Assembly (NCBI RefSeq): GCF_921293095.1
Contig: NC_060258.1
Location: 7,020,607 to 7,084,606, forward strand
DNA length: 64,000 nt
DNA from: Ischnura elegans
Lineage: Eukaryota; Arthropoda; Insecta; Odonata; Coenagrionidae
Reading direction: 5' to 3'
Below, piece by piece: positions 22,901-37,300 of the stretch (position 1 is its first letter; each line of letters begins with the position of its first letter). The notes under the pieces are model-generated. The model saw only the letters and a list, made by a program, of their open reading frames with translations. It made no database searches and was not told the origin of the DNA. The translations under genes were made by a program, and so were the position numbers.

Positions 22901-23694
22901 CGCTTCGAAATACCCTCATCTTCTAGACTCCTCCTCAGCTACCGAATTGGCTAAATTTAAAATTAAAAAAATAGAATCAAAGTAGCAATGTGCATAGATA
23001 ACAAATGTTGATTTACCATAACATTGAAAAAATTAAAATTAATATTAACATAAATATTAACCAAAAAATTGCATAACTTTTATTTAAAAAAAGTACGAAC
23101 ATCATTAAGTTATATAGCAGTGCTCTGTAGTGCTCTTATATAGTAAAATTATTGTAGCCACAACTCTCGGCTGTCAAAACAAAATAAAATTAACTGCCTT
23201 AACCTGCCCCTTCGTGAATTAATGAAGAAATACGTAAGTAACCTCTAACCGTATGGACGCCGAAGCGCGCAGCTCGTTGACACGTTGCATGCAAAGGGGA
23301 GCACTTACTGTATAATCAGCGTAGCAACATGAGTTCTTTTGCAATAAAATTACGCAACACAGAATCAAGACAAAGTAAATACAAAGTTGATGCTATAATA
23401 TCTCGTCCAGTAAAGAATCCTATGACTAAGTAATTTAAACACGTTGCATGCATGGATTCGCAACTTCGAATGATGCTTGCAAGTGGCTTTCAGAATGTAA
23501 GTTAAAACCTGGCAGATCTGCAATACAAACACTAAAAAATTGGTGGAGGAGCCTAAGAAGGAGAAGGACTTAAAAAGGAGCTTAGTTTAAACTGGCCAAA
23601 GCAGGTGTATGGTAGTAGTAATGACGGTAACACAGCTCGAGAACTCTGAAATTTCCGCCAATATAACTGGCCTCAATTTGGAGCTTCTTCAGAG
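19957..23694. other. Intergenic sequence between zinc-finger gene and satellite
   Basis: No gene is recognised. Open frames of 60-85 codons (for example 20387-20605 minus, 21553-21747 plus and 21944-22201 plus) have no identifiable domain or splice context. About 22570-22710 is distinctly GC- and CpG-richer than its surroundings. A 14-bp direct repeat, ACACGTTGCATGCA, occurs at 23280-23293 and 23439-23452. Confidence 0.5.
23280..23452. repeat. 14-bp direct repeats flanking a 145-bp segment
   Basis: ACACGTTGCATGCA is found exactly at 23280-23293 and 23439-23452. It could be a target-site duplication around a 145-bp insertion, or a chance repeat with a palindromic core (TGCATGCA in the second copy extends the symmetry). 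The enclosed sequence has no recognised features. Confidence 0.35.
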
Positions 23695-26600
23695 ATTTAA
23701 AAGGTGCAATTCCTAACCCACCATGTCCTGCACTTCATACCTCATCTTATCATGTTTCCATCTTTAGCACTGTTTTCATCATTTCTTCTCATTTAAGCAC
23801 TCGCTCCATCCATACCTTCGGTCTCCTACTTATCTCATTTAAAAGGTGCAATTCCTAACCCACCATGTCCTGCACTTCATACCTCATCACATCATGTTTC
23901 CATCTTTAGCCTTGTTTTCATCGTTCCTTCTCATTTAAGCACTCGCTCCATCCATACCTTCGGTCTCCTACCTATCTCATTTAAAAGGTTCAATTCCTAA
24001 CCCACCATGTCCTGCACTTCATACCTCATCTTATCACATTTCCATCTTTAGCACTGCTTTCATTTTTTCTTCTCATTTAAACACTCGCTTCATCCATACC
24101 TTCGATCTCCTACTCATCTCATTTAAAAGGTGAAATTCCTAATCCACCATGTCCTGCACTTCATACCTCATCTTATCACATTTCCATCTTTAGCACTGTT
24201 TTCATTTTTTCTTCTCATTTAAACACTCGCTTCATCCATACCTTCAATCTCCTACTCATCTCATTTCAAAGGTGCAATTCCTAACCCACCATGTCCTTCA
24301 CTTCATACCTCATCTTATCATGTTTCCATCTTTAGCACTGTTTTCATCATTTCTTCTTTTTAAGCACTCGCTCCATCCATACCTTCGGTGTCCTACTAAT
24401 CACATTTAAAAGGTACAATTCCTAACCCACCATGTCCTGCACTTCATAACTCATCTTATCATATTTCCATCTTTAGCACTGTTTTCATCATTCCTTCTCA
24501 TTAAAGCACTCGCTTCATCCATACCTTCGGTCTCCTACTTATCTAATTTAAAAGGTGCAATTCCTAACCCACCATGTCCTGCACTTCATACCTCATTTTA
24601 TCATGTTTCCATTTTTAGCATTGTTTTCATCATTTCTTCTCATTTAAGCACTCGCTCCATCCATACCTTCGGTCTCCTACTTATCTCATTTAAAAGGTGC
24701 AATTCCTAACCCACCATGTACTGCACTTCATACCTCATCTTATCATATTTCAATCTTAAGCACTGTTTTCATCGTTCTTTCTCATTTAAGCACTCGCTTC
24801 ATCCATACCTTTGGTCTCCTACCTATCTCATTTAAAAGGTTCATTTCCTAACCCACCATGTCCTGCACTTCGTACCTCATCTTATCACATTACCATCTTT
24901 AGCACTGTTTTCATCGTTCCTTCTCATTTAAGCACTCGCTCCATCCATATATTCGGTCTCCTACCTATCTCATTTCAAAGGTGCAATTCCTAACCCACCA
25001 TGTCCTGCATTTCATAACTCATCTTATCACATTTCCATCTTTAGCACTGTTTTCATCATTTCTTATCATTTAAGCACTCACTCCATCCATATATTCGGTC
25101 TCCTACTTATCTCATTTCAAAGGTGCAATTCCTAACCCTCCATGTCCTGCACTTCATACCTCATCATATCATGTTTCCATCTTTAGCACTGTTTTCATCA
25201 TTTCTTCTTCTTAAGCACTCGCTTCATCCATACCTTCGATCTCCTACTTATCTCATTTAAAAGGTGCAATTCCTAACCCACCATGTCCTGCACTTCATAC
25301 CTCATCTTATCATGTTTCCATCTTTAGCACTGTTTTCATCATCCCTTCTCCTTTATGCAATCGCTTCATCCCTACCTTCGGTCTCCTACTTATCTCATTT
25401 AAAGGGTGCAATTCCTAACCCACCATGTCCTGCACTTCATACCTCATCTTATCATGTTTCCATCTTTAGCACTGTTTTCATCATCCCTTCTCATTTAAGC
25501 ATTCGCTCCATACATACCTACGGTCTCCTACTTATCTCATTTAAATGTTGAAATTCCTAATCCACCAAGTTCTGCACTTCATTCCTCATCTTATCATATT
25601 TCCATCCTTGGCACTTTTTTCATCATTCCTTCTCCTTTAAGCAATCGCTTCATCCATACCTTCGGTCTCCTACTTATCTCATTTAAAAAGTGCAATTCCT
25701 AACCCACCATGTCCTGCACTTCATAATTCATCTTATTATATTTCCATCTTTAGCACTGTTTTCATCATTTCTTCTCATTTAAGCACTCGCTCCATCCATA
25801 CATTCGGTCTCCTACTTATCTCATTTAAAAAGTGCAATTCCTAACCTACCATGTCCTGCACTTCATACCTCATCTTATCATATTTCCATCTTTAGCACTG
25901 TTTTCATCATTTCTTCTCATTTAAGCACTCGCTCCATCCATACATTCGGTCTCCTACTTATCTCATTTAAAAGGTGCAATTCCTAACCCACCATGTCCTG
26001 CACTTCATACCTGATCTTATCATGTTTCCATTTTTAGCACTGTTTTCATCATTTCTTCTCATTTGAGCACTCACTCCATCAATACCTTCGGTCTCCTACT
26101 TATCTCATTGAAAAGGTGCAATTCCTAACCCACCATGTCCTTCACTTCATACCTCATCTTATAATATTTCCATCTTTAGCACTGTTTTCATCATTCCTTC
26201 TCATTTAAGCACTCGCTTCATCCATACCTTTGGTCTCCTACTTATCTTATTTAAAAGGTGCAATTCCTAACCCACCATGTCCTGCACTTCATACCTGATC
26301 TTATCATGTTTCCATTTTTAGCACTGTTTTCATCATTCCTTCTCATTTAAGCACTCGCTTCATCCATACCTTCGGTCTCCTACTTATCTCATTGAAAAGG
26401 TGCAATTCCTAACCCACCATGTCCTGCACTTCATACCTCATCTTATCATATTTCCATCTTTAGCACTTTTTTCATCATTCCTTCTCCTTTAAGCAATCGC
26501 TTCATCCATACCTTCGGTCTCCTACTTATCTCATTTAAAATGTTCAATTCCTAACCCACCATGTCCTGCACTTCGTACCTCATCTTATCACATTTCCATC

Positions 26601-28384
26601 TTTAGTACTGTTTTCATCATTTCTTCTCATTTAAGCACTCGCTCAGTCCATACCTTCGGCCTCCTACTTATCTCATTTAAAAGGTGCAATTCCTAACCCA
26701 CCATGTCCTGCACTTCATACCTCATCTTATAATATTTCCATCTTTAGTACTGTTTTCATCATTTCTTCTCATTTAAGCACTCGCTCAGTCCATACCTTCG
26801 GCCTCCTACTTATCTAATTTAAAAGGTGCAATTCCTAACCCACCATGTCCTGCACTTCATACCTGATCTTATCATGTTTCCATTTTTAGCACTGTTTTCG
26901 TCATTTCTTCTCATTTGAGCACTCACTCCATAAATACCTTCGGTCTCCTACTTATCTCATTGAAAAGGTGCAATTCCTAACCCACCATGTCCTTCACTTC
27001 ATACCTCATCTTATCATGTTTCCATCTTAAGCACTGTTTTCATCATTTCTTATCATTTAAGCACTCGCTTCATCCATACCTTCGGTGTCCTACTTATCTC
27101 ATTTAAAAGGTGAAATTCCTAATCCACCATGTCCTGCACTTCATACCTCATCTTATAATATTTCAATCTTTAGCACTGTTTTCATCGTTCTTTCTCATTT
27201 AAGCACTCGCTTCATCCATACTTTCGGTCTCCTACCTATCTCATTTAAAATGTTCAATTCCTAACCCACCATGTCCTGCACTTCGTACCTCATCTTATCA
27301 CATTTCCATCTTTAGTACTGTTTTCATCATTTCTTCTCATTTAAGCACTCGCTCAGTCCATACCTTCGGCCTCCTACTTATCTCATTTAAAAGGTGCAAT
27401 TCCGAACCCACCATGTCTTGCACTTCATACCTCATCTTATCATATTTCCATCTTTAGCACTGTTTTCTTCGTTCCTTCTCATTTAAGCACTCGCTCCATC
27501 CATACATTCGGTCTCCTACTTATCTCATTTAAAAGGTGCAATTCCTAACCCACCATGTCCTGCACTTCATACCCCATCTTATCATGTTTCCATCTCTAGC
27601 AATGTTTTCATCATTTCTTCTCATTTAAGCACTCGCCCCATCCATACCTTCGGTCTCCTGCTTATCTCATTTAAAAAGTGAAATTCCTAACCAACCATGT
27701 CCTGCACTTCATACCTCATCTTATCATATTTCCATCTTTAGCACTGTTTTCATCATTCCTTCTCATTTAAGTTCTCGATCCATCCATACCTTCGGTCTCC
27801 TACTTATCTCATTTAATAGGTGCAATTCCGAACCCACCATGTCTTGCACTTCATACCTCATCTTATCATGTTTCCATCTTTAGCACTGTTTTCATCTTTT
27901 CTTATCATTTAAGCACTCGCTTCATCCATACCTTCGATCTCCTAATTTTCTCATTTAAAAGGTGCAATTCGTAACCCACCATGTCCTGCACTTCATACCT
28001 AATCTTATCATGTTTCCATCTTTAGCACTGTTTTCATCATTTCTTCTCATTTAAGCACTCTCTTCATCCATACCTTCGGTCTCATACTTATCTCATTTAA
28101 AAGGTGCAATTCCTAACCCACCATGTCCTACACTTCATACCTCATCTTATCATGTTTCCATCTTTAGCACTGTTTTCTTCATTCCTACTCATTTAAGCAC
28201 TCGCTCCATCCATACCTTCGGTCTCCTACTTATCTCATTTAAAAGGTGCAATTCCTTACCCACCATGTCCGGCACTTCATACCTCATTTTATCATATTTC
28301 AATCTTTAGAACTGTTTTCATCATCCCTTCTACTTTAAGCACTCGCTCCATCCATACCTTCGGTCTCCTACTTATCTCATTTAA

Positions 28385-31300
28385 AATGTGCAATTCCTAA
28401 CCCACCATGTCCTGCACTTCATACCTCATCGTATCATAATTCCATCTTTAGCACTGAAAATCGTTCTTTCTCATTTAAGCACTCGCTTCATCCATACCTT
28501 CGGTCTCCTACCTATCTCATTTAAAAGGTTCAATTCCTAACCCACCATGTCCTGCACTTCGTACCTCATCTTTTCACATTTCCATCTTTAGCACTGTTTT
28601 CATCATTTCTTCTCATTTAAGCACTCGCTCAATCCATACCTTCGGCCTCCTACTTATCTCATTTCAAAGGTGCAATTCCTAACCCACAATGTCCTGCACC
28701 TAATACCTCATCTTATCACATTTCCATCTTTAGCACTGTTTTCATCATTTCTTATCATTCAAGCACTCACTCCATCCATACATTCGGTCTCCTACTTATC
28801 TCATTTCAAAGGTGCAATTCCTAACCCACCATGTCCTGCACTTCATACCTCATCATATCATGTTTCCATCTTTAGCACTGTTTTCATCATTTCTTCTTTT
28901 TAAGCACTCGCTCCATCCATACCTTCGATGTCCTACTTATCTCATTTAAATGGTGCAATTCCTAACCCACCATGTCCTGCACTTCATACCACATCTTATC
29001 ATGTTTCCATCTTTAGCACTGTTTTCATCATCCCTTCTTATTTAAGCATTCGCTCCATACATATATTCGGTCTCCTACTTATCTCATTGAAAAGATGCAA
29101 TTCCTAACCCACCATGTCCTGCACTTCATACCCCATCTTATCATTTTTCCATCTTTAGCACTGTTTTCATCATTCCTTCTCATTTAATCACTCGCTTCAT
29201 CCATACCTTCGGTCTCCTACTTATCTTATTTAAAAGATGCAATTTCTAACCCACCATGTCCTGCACTTCATACCTAATCATATCATGTTTCCATTTTTAG
29301 CACTGTTTTCATCATTTCTTCTCATTTAAGCACTCGCTCCATCCATACCTTCGGTCTCCTACTTATCTCATTTAAAAGGTGCAATTCCTAACCCACCATG
29401 TCCTGCACTTCATACCTCATCTTATCATATTTCCATCTTAGCACTTTTTTCATCATCCATTCACCTATAAGCACTCGCTTCATCCATACCTTCGGTGTCC
29501 TACTTATCTAATTTAAAAGGTTCAATTCCTAACCCACCATGTCCTGCACTTCGTACCTCATCTTATCACATTTCCATCTTTAGCACTGTTTTCATCATTT
29601 CTTCTCATTTAAGCACTCGCTCAATCCATACCTTCGGCCTCCTACTTATCTCTTTTAAAAGGTGCAATTCCTAACCCACCATGTCCTGCACTTCATACCT
29701 CATCATATCATGTTTCCATCTTTAGCCTTGTTTTCATCGTTCCTTCTCATTTAAGCACTCGCTCCATCCATACCTACGGTCTCCTACCTATCTCATTTAA
29801 AGGTTCAATTCCTAACCCACCATGTCCTGCACTTCATACCTCATCTTATCACATTTCCATCTTTAGCTCTGTTATCATCATTTCTTATCATTTAAGCACT
29901 CACTCCATCCATACCTTCGGTCTCCTACTTATCTTATTTAAAAGGTGCAATTCCTAACCCACCATGTCCTGCACTTAATACCTCATCTTATCATGTTTCC
30001 ATCTTTAGCACTGTTTTCATCATTTCTTCTCCTTTAAGCATTCGCTCCATTAGCCTCAGGTCTCCTACTTATCTCATTGAAAAAGTGCAATTCCTAACCC
30101 ACCATGTCCTGCACTTCATACCTCATCTTATCATATTTCCATCTTAAGCACTGTTTTCTTCATTTCTTCTCATTTAAGCACTCGCTTAATCCATACCTTC
30201 GGCCTCCTACTTATCTCATTTCAAAGGTGCAATTCCTAACCCACCATGTCCTGCACTTAATACCTCATCTTATCATGTTTCCATCTTTAGCACTGTTTTC
30301 ATCATTTCTTCTCATTTAATAACTCGCTCAATCCATACCTTCGGCCTCCTACTTATTATATTTAAAAGGTGCAATTCCTAACCCACCATGTCCTGCACTT
30401 CATACCTCATCTTATCATATTTCCATCTTTAGCACTGTTTTCATCATTTCTTCTCCTTTAAGCTTTCGCTCCATTAGCCTCAGGTCTCCTACTTATGTCA
30501 TTGAAAAAGTGCAATTCCTAACCCACCATGTCCTGCATTTCATACCTCATCATATCATGTTTCCATCTTTAGCACTGTTTCCATCATTTCTTATCATTTA
30601 AGCACTCGCTTCATCCATACCTTCGATCTCCTAATTTTCTCATTTAAAAGGTGCAATTCGTAACCCACCATGTCCTGCACTTCATACCTCATTTTATCAT
30701 GTTTCTATCTTTAGCACTGTTTCCATCATTTCTTATCATTTAAGCACTCGCTTCATCCATACCTTCGGTCACCTAATTTTGTCATTTAAAAGGTGCAATT
30801 CCTAACCCACCATGTCCTGCACTTCATACCTCATCATATCATGTTTCCATCTTTAGCACTGTTTCCATCATTTCTTATCATTTAAGCACTCGCTTCATCC
30901 ATACCTTCGATCTCCTAATTTTCTCATTTAAAAGGTGCAATTCGTAACCCACCATGTCCTGCACTTCATACCTCATTTTATCATGTTTCCATCTTTAGCA
31001 CTGTTTTCATCATTTCTCCTAATTTAAGCACTCGCTCCCTCCATACCTTCGGCCTACTACTTTTCTCATTTAAAAGGTGCAATTATTTACCCACCATGTC
31101 CTGCACTTCATACCTCTTCTTATCATAATTCTATCTTTATAACTGTTTTCATCATCTCTTCTTCTTTAAGCACTCGCTCTATCCATACCTTCGGTCTCAT
31201 ACTTATCTCATTTAAAAGGTGCAATTCCTAACCCAAAATGTCCTATACTTCATACCTCATCTTATCATATTTCCATCTTTAGCACTGTTTTCATCATTTC

Positions 31301-34300
31301 TTATCATTTAAGCACTCGCTTCATCCATACCTTCGGTCTCCTACTTATCTCATTTAAAAGGTGCAATTCCTAACCCACCATGTCCTGCACTTCATACCTC
31401 ATCTTATCATATTTCCATCTTTAGCACTGTTTTCATCATCCCTTCTCCTTTAAGCACTCGCTCCATACATACCTACGGTCTCCTACTTATCTCATTTAAA
31501 AGTTGAAATTCCTAATCCACCAAGTTCTGCACTTCATTCCTCATCTTATCATATTTCCATCCTTGGATCTTTTTTCATCATTCCTTCTCCTTTATGCATT
31601 CGCTCCATCCATACCTTCGGTCTCCAACTTATCTCATTTAAAAGGTGCAATTCCTAACCCACCATGTCCTGCACTTCATACCTCATCTTATCATGTTTCC
31701 ATATTTAGCACTGTTTTCATCTTTTCTTTTCATTTAAGCACTCGCTTCATCCATACCTTCGGTCTCATACTTATCTCATTTAAAAGGTGCAATTCCTAAC
31801 CCACCATGACCTACACTTCATACCTCATCTTATCATATTTCCATCTTTAGCACTGTTTTCTTCATTCCTTCTCATTTAAGCACTCGCTTCATCCATACCT
31901 TCGGTCTCCTACTTATCTAATTTAAAAGGTGCAATTCCTTACCCACCATGTTCTGCACTTCATACCTAATCATATCATGTTTCCATTTTTAGCACTGTTT
32001 TCATCATTTCTTCTCATTTAAGCACTCGCTCCATCCATACCTTCGGTCTCCTACTTATCTCATTGAAAAGTTGCAATTCCTAACCCACCATGTCCTGCAC
32101 TTCATACCTCATCTTATCATATTTCCATCTTAGCATTGTTTTCATCATCCCTTCACCTATAAGCACTCGCATCATCCATACCTTCGGTGTCCTACTTATC
32201 TCATTGAAAAGGTGCATTTCCTAACCCACCATGTCCTGCACTTCATACCTCATCTTATCATATTTCCATCTTTAGCACTGTTTTCATCATCCCTTCTTAT
32301 TTAAGCATTCGCTCCATACATACCTACGGTCTCCTACTTATCTCATTTAAAAGTTGAAATTCCTAATCCACCAAGTTCTGCACTTCATTCCTCATCTTAT
32401 CATATTTCCATCCTTGGAACTTTTTTCATCATCCCTTCTCCTTTAAGCAATCGCTTCATCCCTACCTTCGGTCTCCTACTTATTTCATTTAAAAAGTGCA
32501 ATTCCTAACCCACCATGTCCTGCACTTAATACCTCATCATATCATGTTTCCATCTTTAGCACTGTTTTCATCGTTTATTCTCATTGAAGCACTCGCTCCA
32601 TCCATACCTTCGGTCTCCAACTTATCTCATTTAAAAGGTGCAATTCCTAACCCACCATGTCCTGCACTTCATACCTCATCTTATCATGTTTCCATATTTA
32701 GCACTGTTTTCATCTTTTCTTTTCATTTAAGCACTCGCTTCATCCATACCTTCGGTCTCATACTTATCTCATTTAAAAGGTGCAATTCCTAACCCACCAT
32801 GTCCTGCACTTCATACCTCATCTTATCATGTTTCCATCTTTAGCTCTGTTTTCATCATTTCTTTTCATTTAAGCACTCGCTTCATCCATTCCTTCGGTCT
32901 CCTACTTATCTCATTTCAAAGGTGCAATTCCTAACCCACCATGACCTACACTTCATACCTCATCTTATCATGTTTCCATCTTTAGCACTGTTTCATCATA
33001 TCTCCTAATTTAAGTACTCGCTCCATCCATACCTTCGGCCTACTACTTATCTGATTTAAAAAGTGCAATTCCTAACCCACCATGTCCTGCACTTCATACC
33101 TCATCTTATCATGTTTCCATCTTTAGCACTGTTTTCATCATTTCACTGCCTCCTACTTATCTCTTTAAAATGTGCAATTCCTAACCCACCATGTCCTGCA
33201 CTTCATACCTCATCGTATCATAATTCCATCTTTAGCACTGAAAATCGTTCTTTCTCATTTAAGCACTCGCTTCATCCATACCTTCGGTCTCCTACCTATC
33301 TCATTTAAAAGGTTCAATTCCTAACCCACCATGTCCTGCACTTCGTACCTCATCTTTTCACATTTCCATCTTTAGCACTGTTTTCATCATTTCTTCTCAT
33401 TTAAGCACTCGCTCAATCCATACCTTCGGCCTCCTACTTATCTCATTTCAAAGGTGCAATTCCTAACCCACAATGTCCTGCACCTAATACCTCATCTTAT
33501 CACATTTCCATCTTTAGCACTGTTTTCATCATTTCTTATCATTCAAGCACTCACTCCATCCATACATTCGGTCTCCTACTTATCTCATTTCAAAGGTGCA
33601 ATTCCTAACCCACCATGTCCTGCACTTCATACCTCATCATATCATGTTTCCATCTTTAGCACTGTTTTCATCATTTCTTCTTTTTAAGCACTCGCTCCAT
33701 CCATACCTTCGATGTCCTACTTATCTCATTTAAATGGTGCAATTCCTAACCCACCATGTCCTGCACTTCATACCACATCTTATCATGTTTCCATCTCTAG
33801 CACTGTTTTCATCATCCCTTCTTATTTAAGCATTCGCTCCATACATATATTCGGTCTCCTACTTATCTCATTGAAAAGATGCAATTCCTAACCCACCATG
33901 TCCTGCACTTCATACCCCATCTTATCATTTTTCCATCTTTAGCACTGTTTTCATCATTCCTTCTCATTTAATCACTCGCTTCATCCATACCTTCGGTCTC
34001 CTACTTATCTTATTTAAAAGGTGCAATTTCTAACCCACCATGTCCTGCACTTCATACCTAATCATATCATGTTTCCATTTTTAGCACTGTTTTCATCATT
34101 TCTTCTCATTTAAGCACTCGCTCCATCCATACCTTCGGTCTCCTACTTATCTCATTTAAAAGGTGCAATTCCTAACCCACCATGTCCTGCACTTCATACC
34201 TCATCTTATCATATTTCCATCTTAGCACTTTTTTCATCATCCATTCACCTATAAGCACTCGCTTCATCCATACCTTCGGTGTCCTACTTGTCTCATTTAA

Positions 34301-37300
34301 AAGGTGAAATTCCTAATCCACCATGTCCTGCACTTCATACCTCATCTTATCATATTTCAATCTTTAGCACCGTTTTCATCGATCTTTCTCATTTAAGCAC
34401 TCTTTTCACCCATACCTTCGGTCTCCTACTTATCTAATTTAAAAGGTTCAATTCCTAACCCACCATGTCCTGCACTTCGTACCTCATCTTATCACATTTC
34501 CATCTTTAGCACTGTTTTCATCATTTCTTCTCATTTAAGCACTCGCTCAATCCATACCTTCGGCCTCCTACTTATCTCTTTTAAAAGGTGCAATTCCTAA
34601 CCCACCATGTCCTGCACTTCATACCTCATCATATCATGTTTCCATCTTTAGCCTTGTTTTCATCGTTCCTTCTCATTTAAGCACTCGCTCCATCCATACC
34701 TACGGTCTCCTACCTATCTCATTTTAAGGTTCAATTCCTAACCCACCATGTCCTGCACTTCATACCTCATCTTATCACATTTCCATCTTTAGCACTGTTA
34801 TCATCATTTCTTATCATTTAAGCACTCACTCCATCCATACCTTCGGTCTCCTACTTATCTTATTTAAAAGGTGCAATTCCTAACCCACCATGTCCTGCAC
34901 TTAATACCTCATCTTATCATGTTTCCATCTTTAGCACTGTTTTCATCATTTCTTCTCCTTTAAGCATTCGCTCCATTAGCCTCAGGTCTCCTACTTATCT
35001 CATTGAAAAAGTGCAATTCCTAACCCACCATGTCCTGCACTTCATACCTCATCTTATCATATTTATATCTTTAGCACTGTTTTCTTCATTTCTTCTCATT
35101 TAAGCACTCGCTTAATCCATACCTTCGGCCTCCTACTTATCTCATTTCAAAGGTGCAATTCCTAACCCACCATGTCCTGCACTTAATACCTCATCTTATC
35201 ATGTTTCCATCTTTAGCACTGTTTTCATCATTTCTTCTCATTTAATAACTCGCTCAATCCATACCTTCGGCCTCCTACTTATTTCATTTAAAAGGTGCAA
35301 TTCCTAACCCACCATGTCCTGCACTTCATACCTCATCTTATCATATTTCCATCTTTAGCACTGTTTTCATCATTTCTTCTCCTTTAAGCTTTCGCTCCAT
35401 TAGCCTCAGGTCTCCTACTTATGTCATTGAAAAAGTGCAATTCCTAACCCACCATGTCCTGCACTTCATACCTCATCATATCATGTTTCCATCTTTAGCA
35501 CTGTTTCCATCATTTCTTATCATTTAAGCACTCGCTTCATCCATACCTTCGATCTCCTAATTTTCTCATTTAAAAGGTGCAATTCGTAACCCACCATGTC
35601 CTGCACTTCATACCTCATTTTATCATGTTTCTATCTTTAGCACTGTTTCCATCATTTCTTATCATTTAAGCACTCGCTTCATCCATACCTTAGGTCTCCT
35701 ACCTGTCTCATATAAAATGTGCAATTCGTAACCCACCATGTCCTGCACTTCATACCTCATTTTATCATGTTTCTATCTTTAGCACTGTTTCCATCATTTC
35801 TTCTCATTTAATAACTCGCTCAATCCATACCTTCGGCCTCCTACTTATTATATTTAAAAGGTGCAATTCCTAACCCACCATGTCCTGCACTTCATACCTC
35901 ATCTTATCATATTTCCATCTTTAGCACTGTTTTCATCATCTCTTCTTCTTTAAGCACTCGCTCTATCCATACCTTCGGTCTCATACTTATCTCATTTAAA
36001 AGGTGCAATTCCTAACCCAAAATGTCCTATACTTCATACCTCATCTTATCATATTTCCACCTTTAGCACTGTTTTCATCATTTCTTATCGTTTAAGCACT
36101 CGCTTCATCCATACCTTCGGTCTCCTACTTTTCTCATTTAAAAGGTGCAATTCCTAACCCACCATGTCCTGCACTTCATACCTCATCTTATCATATTTCC
36201 ATCTTTAGCACTGTTTTCATCATCCCTTCTTATTTAAGCATTCGCTCCATACATACCTACGGTCTCCTACTTATCTCATTTAAAAGTTGAAATTCCTAAT
36301 CCACCAAGTTCTGCACTTCATTCCTCATCTTATCATATTTCCATCCTTGGATCTTTTTTCATCATTCCTTCTCCTTTATGCATTCGCTCCATCCATACCT
36401 TCGGTCTCCAACTTATCTCATTTAAAAGGTGCAATTCCTAACCCACCATGTCCTGCACTTCATACCTCATCTTATCATGTTTCCATATTTAGCACTGTTT
36501 TCATCTTTTCTTTTCATTTAAGCACTCGCTTCATCCATACCTTCGGTCTCATACTTATGTCATTTAAAAGGTGCAATTCGTAACCCACCATGACCTACAC
36601 TTCATACCTCATCTTATCATATTTCCATCTTTAGCACTGTTTTCTTCATTCCTTCTCATTTAAGCACTCGCTCCATCCATACCTTCGGTCTCCTACTTAT
36701 CTCATTGAAAAGGTGCAATTCCTAACCCACCATGTCCTGCACTTCATACCTCATCTTATCATATTTCCATCTTAGCATTGTTTTCATCATCCCTTCACCT
36801 ATAAGCACTCGCATCATCCATACCTTCGGTGTCCTACTTATCTCATTGAAAAGGTGCATTTCCTAACCCACCATGTCCTGCACTTCATACCTCATCTTAT
36901 CATATTTCCATCTTTAGCACTGTTTTCATCATCCCTTCTTATTTAAGCATTCGCTCCATACATACCTACGGTCTCCTACTTATCTCATTTAAAAGTTGAA
37001 ATTCCTAATCCACCAAGTTCTGCACTTCATTCCTCATCTTATCATATTTCCATCCTTGGATCTTTTTTCATCATTCCTTCTCCTTTATGCATTCGCTCCA
37101 TCCATACCTTCGGTCTCCAACTTATCTCATTTAAAAGGTGCAATTCCTAACCCACCATGTCCTGCACTTCATACCTCATCTTATCATGTTTCCATATTTA
37201 GCACTGTTTTCATCTTTTCTTTTCATTTAAGCACTCGCTTCATCCATACCTTCGGTCTCATACTTATCTCATTTAAAAGGTGCAATTCCTAACCCACCAT

